From Zelopaecilomyces penicillatus (Eukaryota > Ascomycota > Sordariomycetes > Hypocreales > Pseudodiploosporaceae): a DNA stretch of 64,000 bases. Location: assembly GCA_005765155.1 (NCBI GenBank), contig VCCP01000006.1, forward strand, positions 1,810,501 to 1,874,500. The letters run 5' to 3'. Position 1 is the first letter of the stretch; every line of letters begins with the position of its first letter. Under the pieces are notes generated by a model, which did not search any database, had not been told where the DNA came from, and saw nothing but the letters and a program-made list of their open reading frames with translations. Positions 35,399-47,817 of this stretch are shown here, piece by piece. The position numbers and the translations under genes are program-made.

Positions 35399-36859
35399 TC
35401 ACAACGGCGGCGCTTGTCTTTCATTGGGAAGCACCTCCAGGGCAATCTCCCCATCGGCGCCAAACCATTCTGCACCCGTCACCTTCATCTTCCTACCGCT
35501 GGCGAGGTATAACAGCAGATATGTGTGCTTGGCCACATGACCCCAGCAGTAGAGCCGGATCCAAGAGTGGGAGCTATCGCGGCGACACCAAACACCCCAA
35601 CCAGCCAGGCCGCTACGGAGGTAGCTGGCCAGGAACATCCACGCCTCGCGCCGCGTTTCGCTGCTCCATTCGGCGCAGTTCAACAGCCAGTAGCCACGCT
35701 CAAAGGGTTCTGGATCTCTCTTGATTTGAGGCCGATAGCGCGAGGACAAGTCTCGGGCTAGCTTGGCGAGTTTCTCGGAGATCAGGTTGGTCGGTTGGAT
35801 GTCTGAGAGCCCAACGGGCGGGGAGGGTGGTCTGATCTCGAGAGCGGCTTCAACGAGTCTAGCGTTGGCGATGGATGAGGGCATGTCAGAGCCGGCGAGA
35901 ATTGCAGTCATTGGTCCTGTGTCGCTGGAGCTGCGGATAAGATTCAAGCCTATGGCCTCGTTGTCGATGAGTTTAGGCCGCTTCGAGACTAGAGGTTCAG
36001 ACCCAGCCCTGACCTGAGAGCCAGTTGACGTTTGGCTTTCTAAACTACTGCTCAAGATGCGAGTTTCTTCAATCCTCGTTTCGTCGTCATCGTCATCTTG
36101 AACGGGATGCTTCCGTTGCTGATGTCGCACAACAACAGGCACTACAGGTGTCACTGGAATGACGTTGCTCGCATCGACATGACCTTGTGGCTGACTAGAC
36201 TCCTCTGCCGTACTAGGTATTGAAATAGAGGAGGGAATATAAACCTCTTGAACCCGCGCTGGTGGCTCTGAGCGGCCACCTGGAGCTGGACACGGCGAAG
36301 GAGGTGATGCTTGCGCATCGTTGAGAGTCGCGAAGCCCCTGAGGTACTGCTGCAGCACCCTTGTTGGAGAAGCTCGGAGAAGCTGTGCATCGGGCATTGG
36401 GTAGGAATCAGCAATCTGACTAGGCGGCGCACACCATGAGGAAGCTTGAGATGAGCCCGGGGTAGCCATCTTGGACGGCGATGTGTTCAAGCGAACGGTG
36501 CGCAGTCGCGGCGAGGACCTATTATCCAGCGCACTCTGGAAACTCAAATCCGCAGAACCTAAATCAAAGGCGTGCATATCCGTTGTACCTGTAACAAACT
36601 GCTCCCCCGATGAAGACGGCACCTGTTGCTCCGGCAGACTCAATGGGTCGTAGGGTTCCCCTTCCTCCCCTTCCTCTCGTTCATCTTCTGCGATATGCTC
36701 AACACTGCACCGCCGCAGCGCCGAGATTCTAGTCCGGCTGTCCGGCTGGAACGAAAGATAAGCCTGCGCCAGCTGCCGATATGCGGCATCATCTGCCGTC
36801 CTCGAGGGGGCGGTTACGTGAACCAGAATCTCCGCGTCAAGGCCGTCAGCGGTGTCCAT
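35399..36859 (-). CDS. conserved-looking fungal protein of unknown function
   Basis: Intronless, 486 aa, ATG at 36859. I do not recognise the family. The first 330 residues are Ser/Pro-rich and probably disordered, with an acidic patch at 59-70. The C-terminal 125 residues look folded: rich in Trp and aromatic residues (GYWLLNCAEW, WMFLASYLRSGLAGWGVWCRR, WIRLYCWGHVAKHTYLLLYLASGRKMKVTGAEWFG). They read like a compact globular domain, where conservation would be expected. There is no signal peptide or membrane span. Upstream it faces ERG26 across 1.1 kb. Confidence 0.75.
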   Translation of the reverse strand: MDTADGLDAEILVHVTAPSRTADDAAYRQLAQAYLSFQPDSRTRISALRRCSVEHIAEDEREEGEEGEPYDPLSLPEQQVPSSSGEQFVTGTTDMHAFDLGSADLSFQSALDNRSSPRLRTVRLNTSPSKMATPGSSQASSWCAPPSQIADSYPMPDAQLLRASPTRVLQQYLRGFATLNDAQASPPSPCPAPGGRSEPPARVQEVYIPSSISIPSTAEESSQPQGHVDASNVIPVTPVVPVVVRHQQRKHPVQDDDDDETRIEETRILSSSLESQTSTGSQVRAGSEPLVSKRPKLIDNEAIGLNLIRSSSDTGPMTAILAGSDMPSSIANARLVEAALEIRPPSPPVGLSDIQPTNLISEKLAKLARDLSSRYRPQIKRDPEPFERGYWLLNCAEWSSETRREAWMFLASYLRSGLAGWGVWCRRDSSHSWIRLYCWGHVAKHTYLLLYLASGRKMKVTGAEWFGADGEIALEVLPNERQAPPL

Positions 36860-37960
36860 CTTGTGGTGAGTCCGCTCCTTGCTGAAGCTGCCACATGCAG
36901 GTCATGGCGGAAGAGCTGGCAGGTTCCAGATGGGCGCGCAATAAGCTGGGAATGCGGGTTTTTATTTGCAAGGCGTTATATTCATCTCTCAGCTAGAGAC
37001 GCTTTTCGCAGCGGCGGAGAAGGTGGGTGGCGTGCACGAGATCTTATATACAAGTTTGTGTCGGGCGTGAAAGCGGAATAGAGTTTGTGTGACCAGGCAG
37101 CTAGCCCAGCAAATTGGAGGTTTCAGTGAAAAGTTGAATATTGGGGGTTGGTGCTCCGCTTCCCCCAACGCAGCGCATCTAGAATGAAGAATACGGTTAA
37201 AATAATTTATCACATTAAAAGATTATTGCGGTTCTTCTTTTGTCAATTAGCAGCAAATACCTCGTCCCTTCACAATCAACCACTGTCTTATAATTCTCCC
37301 CCGTCTTCATCTTGATGGTATAATGGACTGCCACATTTAGACGGTTTACACTGAAGCATACTACAGCAACACAAACACCTCAGTAGCAAATATTGGAATA
37401 AGGAAAGGTGGCACGTATGAATTTCTAATTGTAAGCTGTTCAATCCTACAAGTAGAATTTCTGAATACTTTAAGATACTTGATGAAATTATGTTGCGTGT
37501 GATAACGGCAGTTTCGTAGATGTCCAATACCTTAGGTACCTAATGAGAGCTTTTGGTAAAAACCCAAGATAGGAGGGGCAGTCAAAAAGTATTTACGTGG
37601 GGTGAAGATTCAGGGACCAGCGCTGCCTGTAATTGCCCTCACAGGCGCCGTTCAGGTCTTAATTAGCGGGGCCCGAAGCTGCTAAACCGCCGCCACTACG
37701 GGGGAGCAATCCGCGAACGGCAAGCAAATCCCCGTAGCAAGATCTGGCCCAATTCGTTCAGGCACCTCGGACCCAATCCAAACCTCTCCGACCACCTCCC
37801 AATTCTATTGCGTTTTTCCAGTTTCTCCGTATAAATTTTCGACTTTTCCAGCGGCCAGAGAGGGACAGAGACAGAGACACAAAGGAGAGAGAACAAAGAG
37901 ACAAAAAAGGAAGGGGGAATCAAGGAAAAAAGAGATATTCATCCAAAATCGACAGACAAT
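36860..37960. other. divergent promoter, unknown gene / ERG26
   Basis: No gene is supported. The 70 bp before the ERG26 start is almost pure purine (37857-37925), which would be an unstructured A/G-rich 5' leader. Confidence 0.55.
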
Positions 37961-39259
37961 ATGGCCAGTGAGAAGAAAAGGGGTGAGCTGGGCCGGGTCC
38001 TTATCATCGGTGGCAACGGCTTCCTGGGCCACCACATCGTCAACCAAGCCGTCGAGTCTTGGTCCTGCACCGCCGTTGCCTCCGTCGATCTGCGCTGCGC
38101 CCGCAACCGCCGCACCGACGACGGCGCCTCCTACCACGAGTGCGACATCACCGACGCCCCGCGCCTGGCTGCGCTCTTCGAGGAGCTTCGCCCTGACGTC
38201 GTCATCCACACGGCCTCGCCCGTCGCCAGCGGCGATGTCAAGGTCGCCCGAGATCTCTTCCGTCGTGTTAACGTCGAGGGCACGCGTGCGGTCGTAGAGG
38301 CCTGTCAGAAGGCGGGTGTCAAAGCCCTGGTATATACGAGCTCCGCGAGCGTCATCAGCGATAACCAGAATGACCTGCATAATGCCGATGAAGATTTTCC
38401 GGTGATTAGGGGTGCCATGCAGAACGAATACTATACCGAGACCAAGGTGTGTTTCTTTGTCGGTGTTGGGTCCAAAATCTGTCTTTTAATATCACATGTC
38501 TGTCCTGTGGCAAAGACGGTGGTAGACTGGGAGACAGAGACAGACACTACACCCCCCCCCCCCCTTTAATCATGAATTGCTTCCAATTTGCTAACTACCC
38601 CATCTCAGGCCGCTGCCGAGGAACTCGTTCTCCAAGCCAACCGCCAAGAGCCCTCCAAGCTTCTCACCACCTCCATTCGCCCTGCCGGCATCTTCGGCGA
38701 GGGCGATGTCCAGACCCTCGCCGGCCTCCTCAAAGCCTATCACGGCGGCAAGTCCAACATCCAGATTGGTGACGGCACCAACATCTTCGACTTCACCTAC
38801 GTTGGCAACGTCGCCCACGCCCACCTCCTCGCCGCCCGTCTACTCCTCGCCACCGCTGCCTCCCCACGCGCCGCACCACCACTCGACCACGAGCGCGTCG
38901 ACGGCGAGGTCTTCTTCATCACAAACGACTCCCCCGTCTACTTCTGGGACTTTGCCCGTGCCGTCTGGCGCGCTGCAGGGAACCCTGCCGGTACTGAGGG
39001 TGTCTGGGCCATGTCCCGCGGCCTCGGCATTGCCATGGGCGCCGCAAGCGAGGTGTTCTTCAGCATCATCGGCAAGCCGCCGACTTTTACTAGACAGCGG
39101 GCTACAATGGCCACCATGACTCGCTACTACAACATTTCCAAGGCGAAGCGTGTCTTGCGGTACACACCGCTCTGGACTCTTCAGGAAGGTGTTGACAGGG
39201 GCGTTGGCTGGTTTGTCGAGGAAGAGAAGAAGAAGGCAGGTGTCATCAAGGCACAATAG
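37961..39259 (+). CDS. ERG26: sterol-4-alpha-carboxylate 3-dehydrogenase (C-3 sterol dehydrogenase)
   Basis: Exons 37961-38446 and 38609-39259; 378 aa. In the ERG25-ERG26-ERG27 complex of the endoplasmic reticulum it oxidises the C-3 hydroxyl and removes the 4-carboxyl group during C-4 demethylation in ergosterol synthesis. It is an extended short-chain dehydrogenase: GGNGFLG nucleotide-binding turn (17-23), DVVIHTASP, VYTSSASVI with the catalytic Ser, YTETK as the YxxxK pair at the end of exon 1, TSIRPAGIFGEGD, FDFTYVGNVAHAHLLAA, and a hydrophobic stretch near 290-310. Codon use in exon 2 is strongly GC-rich at third positions, which suggests high expression. The 162-bp intron contains a C13 run. 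Confidence 0.93.
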
Positions 39260-40593
39260 GGGGCGTTGTTATTGAAAAGCGATTCAAAAATAAAAGCCAG
39301 AACATGGAGAGAGAGGCATGCCCAGGAGGAGTATGGTATTAGTTGTAGAGTGGCATGATGAACGATCTAAACGCACAAAAGGAGGACAGAAGTCAAATAC
39401 GGAAAGGGGCCATTCAATTTAATGTTAATGTACGTTTTTTTCCCTAATGGATGCCTTTTTTCCACAGAGAAAGCGTAATTAGTTTCTTATTAATTCTGTA
39501 TTTCAGCTTACGTGTGGCCTCATCATTTAGAATATCTATCACCAACCTATAAGATCATGAACTAGAAAAACCTCATATATGCAAAGGGGTACCAACTACC
39601 CAAACTAACATTTCCACCCTGTAAGGGGTTTGTCCACCTAATTATCATCACTTTGACTATTGCCACTGTTACGTAGTATTATACTAGATTCACAGAGATG
39701 GGCTTGGAGAGAACGCATACGGAAAATTGCAACACGGCGGTGATTTATATAAATTTCACCGTCTAATGGGTAACCCCCCTACAGACTGGGTATGAATACT
39801 CGTGATATATCATCTGAAAGAGTACTTTCATCCATATTGCCCAAAACCTATTACCTCTCGTGTGCAATATCACCACGAATTTAAACCCAAGTTTTTTCAA
39901 TCGCCCACTCTGCTCAAAAGCAGCCCCCCTAGCTTGACCCCATACAAAGATCGACAAAATTCCTCTCTTTGCCACCGGGACTCGACGATCGCCTTTTTTA
40001 AAGCCTTTATCTGCCAGTCGCAGATAGGTCTTGCGAACACAACATCATCCACGAATCAAGGGGACGCACAACCGTCTCTTGCAATTGTCCATCACTCCAT
40101 CCGACCCTAGGTGGTATCACAAAATTGGGTTCTAGTTGCACCATTTTCAAGCGAGGAGATACACGATTTCCAGACATGCACTATCCCCTCCCCGCAAACC
40201 CCCAGTCAAGACGTTGAGATCACCAACAGGATGTAGAATGTCTGTATTGATACGCCATAGCCATATATCCCTTGGGATCAAGCCAAACCCAACGAAACTG
40301 GATCCAGGTCTGGCTAGTAAAATAGAAACAAGGCAGGCAGGCAGATATACAGAGCATGTAAACCATCGCGTGAAGCGTTGATTTCGTGTTATTTTTTTTT
40401 TTGGTCATCTGGAAGATGTAACCTGGTGACGAAAGCGAGCCAAGCGAACGAAACGCCGTGCACAATGCAAATGACCGTCCACCCAAATCATGTCTCCTAT
40501 AAAAATAGGAAGAATACCACATCATTTCGCCAGAGGCGTGCTGCCTGCATGGATAAGGAAGAAAAGGAAGAGAAAAAAAACACATCGGGCAAA
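39260..40593. other. convergent gene-free region
   Basis: 3' flanks of ERG26 and LRG1. No gene is seen; open frames are short and AT-rich in translation. Confidence 0.5.
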
Positions 40594-43500
40594 TCACAAG
40601 TTATTGCCAACGCCCAATCCACCAGGTTGGCGTCCCCATCCTGAATTCCGCCACTCTCCACGCTGGTCATGCTCAGAAGAGTCTAGCTGGCTATCGGAAT
40701 GAGCGAAATTGCTGTTGTTGTATGGGGAAGGCTGCTCTTCAGGTGGCCGGAATCGCTGTGTGGGTGTTCCTTGATTTGATTGATTTGTTGGGGGAAAAGG
40801 GATAGGGGCGTCTTGAATCGGCCGAACTGTTCTCTCGCCCTGCCAAACAGCAGGATCTGTCTCGACTCGCTTTGGCGGAGAGCGAGTTGAATTATCCTGT
40901 CGGTTGAAGGCTTCACTAACCTCAGCCATGGGAAGTTGGCCTCGTCGGTCTTGATACCGTTTGAGCAATTCCTTGCTGGTGATCTCACCACTATTGCTAA
41001 AAAGAAAAGGGTCATTTAGGAGTGTGAGGATATTGTCAGGTACCTATAGCAAGAGAGGGAATATCAGTAAGACGAATACAAACTTCATATATACCATAAA
41101 TATGGGAAGGAATAATCTTACCAGACACATCTCCTCTATATTGTTAATAAGAATCTCCACCGCATCAATAACGTAAATCGCCTCGCCGTCCAATGCGGGA
41201 GCTTTGGAAGCATTTGTCAAGATATTCGGCGCAATAACTGTTGCCAGGTTTCTAATATCCATCTTTGAGCCTAGGTCCTCATCTAGCTGGTGGAACGAGC
41301 CAGCCCATTTGAGGAACGTGAGCAGGATCTCCAGGCAATCACGATGGCTTTTTGGGAGTAAACAAAATGTCATGTGCAAGCATTGTAGTCTTTTCACAGG
41401 GTCTGAAATCTTGCCTGCGCTGACCCAGAGTTGATACAACTTGTGCGTCATGAGGGGTTCTGGGAGGTCTCGCAAGTACCGCTTCAACATGGCGGCCAGC
41501 TGCACCACGGGCTGCTCCATGAAGTTCACAACATCACATCCCTCGGCGTTGATCTTGTCAACCATTGCGTGCTGCTTCTTGATATTGCCATTCTTTCGGA
41601 ACACGCCTTCAACAGAGAGATCCATCTTGCGCATTGATGTAATGATATCGTCAACAATAGCAGGAATTCGAAGAGCCCCAGGTCCAACACCATCAGTTGA
41701 GTCAGCACCATCTCGCTCAATGATAATCTCCAAAGGTACCCCGAAAACACCTTTTTTCTTGACACTTTTGTTCTTGTCGTTCTTGAAGGCTTTGCCAAGA
41801 TTTTTCCAGAAAGTCGCTTGCTTTCTAGACTCAATGAAGCTAAGCAGCTCCTCCAGGGAAAACTCTGCCTCCACCATCGGATGCATGATGAGGACGGCTA
41901 GATGGCGGACGTTAAAGTACTCAAGTGCTGAGAGTTCAGGGAAAAACTTTCGGCCAACACGAGTAGGGAGGAAGTCTACTGCTCGGGAATCTTGTTCCCT
42001 GCCAGCGGACTGAGTTCTCTGATGACTGCCGCCAAGGCTACGATCAGCATTTGGTGATCGGAAAGGATCATGGTGCGGGATTCGGTCTCGCTGCTGTTGC
42101 ATCTCACGAGATTGCTCCACAGCTACTATGCGGGAAATATCATCCAAGGTGATGGCATCGTTTTGCCCAAACAATTGGTCAGTGGAACCTTGTCCAGGCT
42201 GAGTTGCATCACCCGCAGATCCGGGGCGCGGACCGCGACCATCCCCGTCCATAACACGAGATGTTCGAGCATGCCTGACACTGGACGATAGGTGGCGGTC
42301 GAGACGAGTGCTTCGTAGTCGCCTGACCTCATTGAGAGTGTTTTCATACGTAGATTCACGATGGTTATCTCGGTCAACTGCGCCGCCGTATGATCTAGAA
42401 CGTGAATCAGAAGTCATATGAGACGACACCCCTGAGAGTGCACTTCCTTCAGATGCACCATGGCCAGCGAGGCTCGCATCTTCGGAAGACCATGGCAGCG
42501 CACCACTGTTCTTGAGGATATCCAAAAGTCTTGCCAAGGCAACCTTGAGAAGAAATACGTATTGCTGAAGCTTAGAGACGTGTTGAAAGAATGCAGATGC
42601 ATCCATGTTGGCCGGAGCGCACTTGTGGCAGTACGTCTTGCGGTCGAACGAGTTGTAATAGGCTTCATCCAAAAACCGCCCCAACTCTCGACCACAGCGA
42701 GTGCAGTTGACACAGTCCAGATGCCATCTCATATCACCGCTTTTGGCACATTCATCCTCTACCGACCTACCACACTGGGCACAGTGATCCGAATCATTTG
42801 CTGAAAGCCTTGTGCCACCCATGGTGACTTGCAGTATGCCCTCGTCGCCCTTGATGGTCTCAAAATCGTTTAGATTATCCAGGAATTGGTGTAGTCCGTC
42901 GCTAGAATGTGAGTCTCGTTCTAAGCGTAGTGCTCCTTGGAGACAAATACGTATCAGGAGCTTTAGGTAATGTGCCAGGCCTGTGACGAGTGACAACAGT
43001 TCTTGCGTCACTCCTATTTTTTGTGCCCCTCCGTCCTGTGCTTTGGATAGTAAAGAGAAGAAAGAAACGATCTTTTTGCAGAGAAGTTTGGCTTCCCTTC
43101 CATAAGACATGCCTACTTACACATCGTCAGTCAAGATGTAAGCTTCACAAATGCAGACTTGGGTGACACGTTACCTTTACCATTATACTGTTGGACTGCC
43201 TCGTCAAGTTTATCCGCAGACTGAAATAGGATTTCGACATGCCAAATGAAGCGCTTAGCAACCACGACACCCTCGACATAGGCTGCGTTGCTGACGTGAA
43301 GAAGCATGTCGGAGATGCATGCTGCTGATGATTCTTCAAACGTTGACAAAACACTCCATATCCGATAAACTTTCTCTTCCATACGTTCCTCCTCTTCACG
43401 GATATGATCCTTGTTCACCGGTTCATCCTCCGTCTCCGGAGTCAATGAGGGTGCATCTGCGGGCTGTGCCAGACGCACGTTCCAGAACTTGTGAATCATA

Positions 43501-44311
43501 TAGCATTCAGGATGCCAATGTTGGTTCTGTCCATTGCGAAAAATCTCGACGAATTGTTTAAGGATGGCGGTCTGACAGCCATTGCAACGTTGCGCGTGCT
43601 GGGTTGAATAATGGTAATGGCAATAGACATGCCCATCGTGCTCGTAGTAGCTGTCCTGAGCACCAAATATCGTAGAACAAAGTGAGCAAGTAAAATGATC
43701 GACATGATACTTTCGCTCCAGCGCTGTGATGTAAGACCCACGGAGAGCTCCACCGCACTGGTAGCATAAAAGACCAAGCCGTCTGAAGTAGTCGGTCTCG
43801 CAAAGCGGGTACTGTCCCTGGCCGTCCTCATCATCGGCCGGGAAAAACTTGGAGGCTACTATCTCGCCACAGTCCTAGAAGAAGAGCCTGGGTTAGCATT
43901 ATCCTCCTAGGCAAGAGAGGGCTGGCTGTTTGGGGGGGGGGGGAGCGTTACTCGGCACTTGAAGCAATCTAGGTGAAAGGTCCCATCCAAAGCCCGTACG
44001 AACTGTCCCGTAAGCTGCTCCCCGCACTTTTTGCATATCCTCGTCTGGCCACTCCCTGAGCGACTGGGTCTTTGTCGTGATCGTTGCCTTTCGTTACTTT
44101 TACGGGGTTCGTCCGTCCATCCAGTAGGTGGTAGAGATGCACCGGATCCAGATCCCGTCGGCCTCAACCGGTATAGACTGTCGGGGGTCTTACTACCTCC
44201 ATTCTGCCAATTCTTGTCTACCGGGTATCCCAAGTCAGAGCCTGGATAATCACTAAGCCCGTCCCCATGAGGAATGTTGTGAGGCGGTCCGTTGCTGTGG
44301 TCCGACGCCAT
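40594..44311 (-). CDS. LRG1: LIM-domain Rho GTPase-activating protein Lrg1
   Basis: Exons 44311-43952, 43874-43175, 43112-41122, 41043-40594; 1,166 aa. It stimulates GTP hydrolysis by Rho1-type GTPases at growing tips and septa, and so tunes glucan synthesis and the cell-wall integrity pathway. Three LIM zinc modules are at about 93-260 (CKKCGEQL, CYQCGGALRG, CNGCQTAIL), with a fourth at about 463-520 (CAQCGRSVEDEC, CTRCGREL, CHKC). A long disordered stretch follows. The RhoGAP domain is at about 805-1005, with the arginine finger in EGVFRKNGN and with LKRYLRDLPEPL and NLATVIAPNIL. The tail is Pro/Asn/Ser-rich. Introns are 77, 62 and 78 bp and all keep frame. A G12 run on the plus strand lies in the first intron. 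Domain order matches yeast Lrg1 and Neurospora LRG-1 rather than Rga1/2. Confidence 0.94.
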
Positions 44312-44760
44312 CGTTACAAGTAATCCAGCGCGTTTGCTGACGACTAGTCCCCGTCCCAGCCAAGGGCTATCCGAAGTGTCGTTACTGTCTTCAGCGCCAG
44401 GTGTCTAGCAGTCGTCCGCGAGGGGTTCCGGCAGAGGTCGGCATCAGCTGGAATCGTCCCGGTAACAAATATCGGTTGCAATTGATGACTTGGCCGAAGT
44501 TAGAGAGCAAACGAGGGAGAAACACGAGGCGTGGCGGCGCAACTAGGAGATTCTGCAGTCGGAACCGTTGATATAATGTCGTTCGCGTGACTGCCCAACA
44601 ATGGCGGGTTGGTCCTCTTGCGGCTGAGATTGGAGGAGCGGGAGGAACTCGTCGACGGTCGTGAAGCTATCGGTGCTGTATTGGTAGGCGAGGTCCAAAT
44701 AGCATGCGAAATGTAAACATGTATATATTGTTAAGAAAACACCAGCGAAGAAGGATGATG

Positions 44761-44781
44761 ACACAACACAACACAACACAA
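44761..44781. repeat. ACACA pentanucleotide microsatellite
   Basis: About four copies of ACACA in the upstream region of LRG1. Confidence 0.8.
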
Positions 44782-45492
44782 GGCGAGCGGAGCGAGTGTG
44801 GTGCGAAACGATGTGGGTAGAGATGAAGTGGAGGTGGTGGTGTTGCTGCTGAATGCTGGTGCTGGCACTGGTGCGTGCTGGCGCTGGTGGTTGTCCCCGT
44901 AGCGGCAGTGCTTAGCGGGAGCAATAGGGAGTTGAGCTCCAAACACTTTTGTGTCCTCCAGTGCTCATTAGCTTGGTTGCTTGGGTGGTCGGTTAGGCGG
45001 TAATAGTGATCACTCACTACCTACTTTGCCTACCTAGTACGGGCTCTCACTAGCATTGGGGGAGGGTCCCTGGAGGGGACAAAGCACGGTAATATTCGGC
45101 CGCCCTGGTATAATTTCCCACATACTGTTATTGTTCCAGTGGCCGTCGATCACTGAGGACTTGTGTGGCTGGCGCCTAAGGCAAAAACTAAATATCCACT
45201 ACATTCTAGTGTATCTGTAATAGCCTGTGGCAGCATCCACATGATGGTTGCCCCTGGCAGGGCGTCATTGGCAGCCCCATTCCAGCGCTTGTAATACTGG
45301 GTGTTTTGTACATGCCATCTTTGCTCTGTTTGGCTTATGGCGTAGCAAAGTGGGCATGGGAGCCTGGGTGAGATCTGTCAGCTCAGTCTCGTATTTGCTT
45401 CCCTATGGTATGATACAGTAACACAGTATCCGTACCGTCGGCAAACATGCCAACAGCGTGTAAAAGACACCACCGATGTGACAGTGCCTGAA

Positions 45493-45514
45493 TACCTACC
45501 TACCTACCTAGGTA
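45493..45514. repeat. TACC tandem repeat with palindromic end
   Basis: Four TACC units running into CTAGGTA. A GGTAGGTACC copy follows near 45537-45549. A similar TACC run occurs at 58031-58050. Confidence 0.75.
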
Positions 45515-46101
45515 CAGCTAGATTAGTACTAAGGTAAGGTAGGTACCTGATACAGTAGGGGAAAAGTAGGTATATCAGGTGGCTTATTTAACTGAGGATA
45601 TTATATATATTCTAGAATTCATTCAAAATCATGGATTGCTGTAGATTTTAAGAAATTCGTACAGAATTCTGGATGTCAGTCAGTTTATCAGTTGAAAACT
45701 CTTGGGGTGGTCCCAGCTGTGTTTTTATCTGAGGGCGTGGAAACCACAGTTGGAGATCTACATGGTGTGATGAAAAGAGTCACGTGTGCGGCTGGTTTCA
45801 GACTGGACATTTACGGTTGACTCAATCTTATCAGCCAGTTCCCGCAAAGAAAGGGATGTCAGTGTTATTATCTGGCTCATGAAACAAAATCATAAAATTC
45901 TTCTGTATTGTTGTTGATACATGCTCCTGAATATATTCATGTTTGGTCGATGAACAGCAACTAACGCGTCGTATGCCCTGGAGTTTGAACATTGTACACA
46001 ACCTGGCTTGCAAACTGAGGTCCAACCAAATCCATCCCAATAGAAATTCACATCAAACAAAAAAAACTGTGCCAGCTAACAAATGAAACACCCTTCTCCC
46101 A

Positions 46102-47817
46102 TTAATTTTCTGATGCGCCTTTATAGGCATGGAGAAGCTGCCGAAGTCTCTTCTCAATCTTCTCGCGGCCCTCCAGAGACCTCCACACCTCGTGAGGTGC
46201 ATCGTTGACAATGTCCCAGTGCAAGAGCTTGTCGGTCAATGTTGTCAGGTCCCTCTGCTTCTTTTCCCATACCTTGGTCCTCTTCATTTCCTTGCCGGAC
46301 GTGATGACCACCAGCGGTGTGTCCTTCTCCTGTATCTGGCGGCTGCTCTCGACATCTCGTTTTGTGAAAGACTGGAGTACCAGGCTCTCCTGGAGCTTGG
46401 CAAAGATGAATTTGCCCGACTGCTGTGCCGATTTTCCATAAATCCGGTCCCTGCTTGTTCGGCCTCTGAAGATGGCACCTGTAGTTCTGTCAATGCCAAG
46501 GGGTGAGATAACACCCCACAGCCACAACATAAACCCGCGACCTGGTGCGGCAACAGGGCCGAGCAGATCCTCATGTAGAGGGTCGAGGAGGACAAGGGCG
46601 CGGACATCATGACCATGGCGAACAGAAAAAACTCGAGAGTATAGTGAGCCGATTCCCGCACTCGTTAAAATCCATGGTCCCAGCTCGCCGGCTTTGGCGA
46701 GAGCTTCACTTAATGCGTCCACTGCAAAACCGGCAGATAAAGGTGATGGGGAGGTGTCCGACCAAGCCATGCCAGGGCGATCCGCAAAACAATAGCGGGA
46801 AATCGATCCGTTTTTGAGAGCATTGTCTGCAAAAGTCCATAGGCCGTCCTCCACGGGCCGCTCGCCGCCTTCGAATAGAACGGTGGGCACATTTCTTCCA
46901 TTTGCATCAGTTTTGTTACCTTGACAGTAAACGTGGATGCGATACTTGTCTCCGTCGACCCAGTAAAACTTTCCTGGAGGAGCGACGCCAGCATCAAGCG
47001 CTCGGAGAATAAGATTCAGGCTGATGAGCGCCACCGCCAGGATCATGGCTGAATAGCCAATCGTCGATAACATAACTGCGATCCATTCCGAAATTGTGCG
47101 CCTCGTTTCAGCTCGGCCAGTCAAACGTTCTTCTTCCTCTTCTTTACCCCATTTCACAGTTCTGTCGGCGATCAGAGCCCACAAAGTCATTAACAACGCC
47201 CAAACGACACTGACAGTCCCGACCCATCCTTCTTCATATCGTATCCTCTGCACTGACAAAGTGAGAATCATGTCAAATAGAAAGAGGAGCTATCGATCAA
47301 CTACGTCAGTAAAACTTGGCTAGCAACTAGGCCAAGACCATGAATCAGTATGTCAACTTACAGATAGCACTATGGCCAACACTCTCACTGATTTTGAGGG
47401 GACCTGGAAGAAGATGACGGTGGATATCATTATGGCCATTGTCAAGCTTGCATAACCAAAGGCAAAGAACCCGCTGCCTTTCGTATGGAAACCCGGTGGC
47501 GTTGCAAAGGCCGATACCAACAGAATGGCCCACCACACAAACGTCATCAGGGTGAACAGCAAAGTGAAGTATCTCAGGATGCGGATAGTCCAAAGATTGT
47601 ATGGTGTCACGGCAGGGTCATCTGTTGTTAGCAGCCCTCTACCGGAATCAACTCTGTTAGGTAGAAGTCGAGTGTGCTCATCTAGGGGAGCCTGCTCAGC
47701 TCCATTGGGTTGATGATCGTTGCCGTTGTGACCGTTGTGACCATTGTGGCCATTGTGGCTATTGAGGCCGTTTTCGCCGTTTTCACCGTCATCGCCTTTC
47801 TTTGAGAATAATGGCAT
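46102..47817 (-). CDS. fungal integral membrane protein with degenerate alpha/beta-hydrolase domain
   Basis: Exons 47817-47362 and 47289-46102; 547 aa. It resembles fungal proteins annotated as mitochondrial integral membrane proteins (DUF2434-like, from memory). The N-terminus is hydrophilic with an Asn-Gly-His repeat (about 20-35). Five hydrophobic segments follow: about 82-107, 115-140, 145-168, 178-195 and 218-248. The C-terminal 290 residues have the layout of an alpha/beta hydrolase: YRIHVYCQGN, VLFEGGE, RYCFADRPGMAWSD, LVLLDPLHED. At the nucleophile turn, where GxSxG is expected, the sequence is LTSAGIGSLYSR, with Gly364 in the serine position. The protein may therefore be non-catalytic. 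The 72-bp intron splits the third membrane segment and keeps frame. The substrate is unknown. Confidence 0.8.

Larger units (their letters stand above)
44312..46101. other. 1.8-kb region upstream of LRG1
   Basis: Promoter and leader of LRG1 on the left and the 3' flank of the membrane-protein gene on the right. It contains an ACACA pentanucleotide repeat (44761-44781) and TACC tetranucleotide repeats (45493-45514). No gene is recognised. Confidence 0.5.

Noticed and set aside
38552..38564. C13 run as a frameshift in ERG26
   Set aside because: It lies within the 162-bp intron; both exons keep frame across it.
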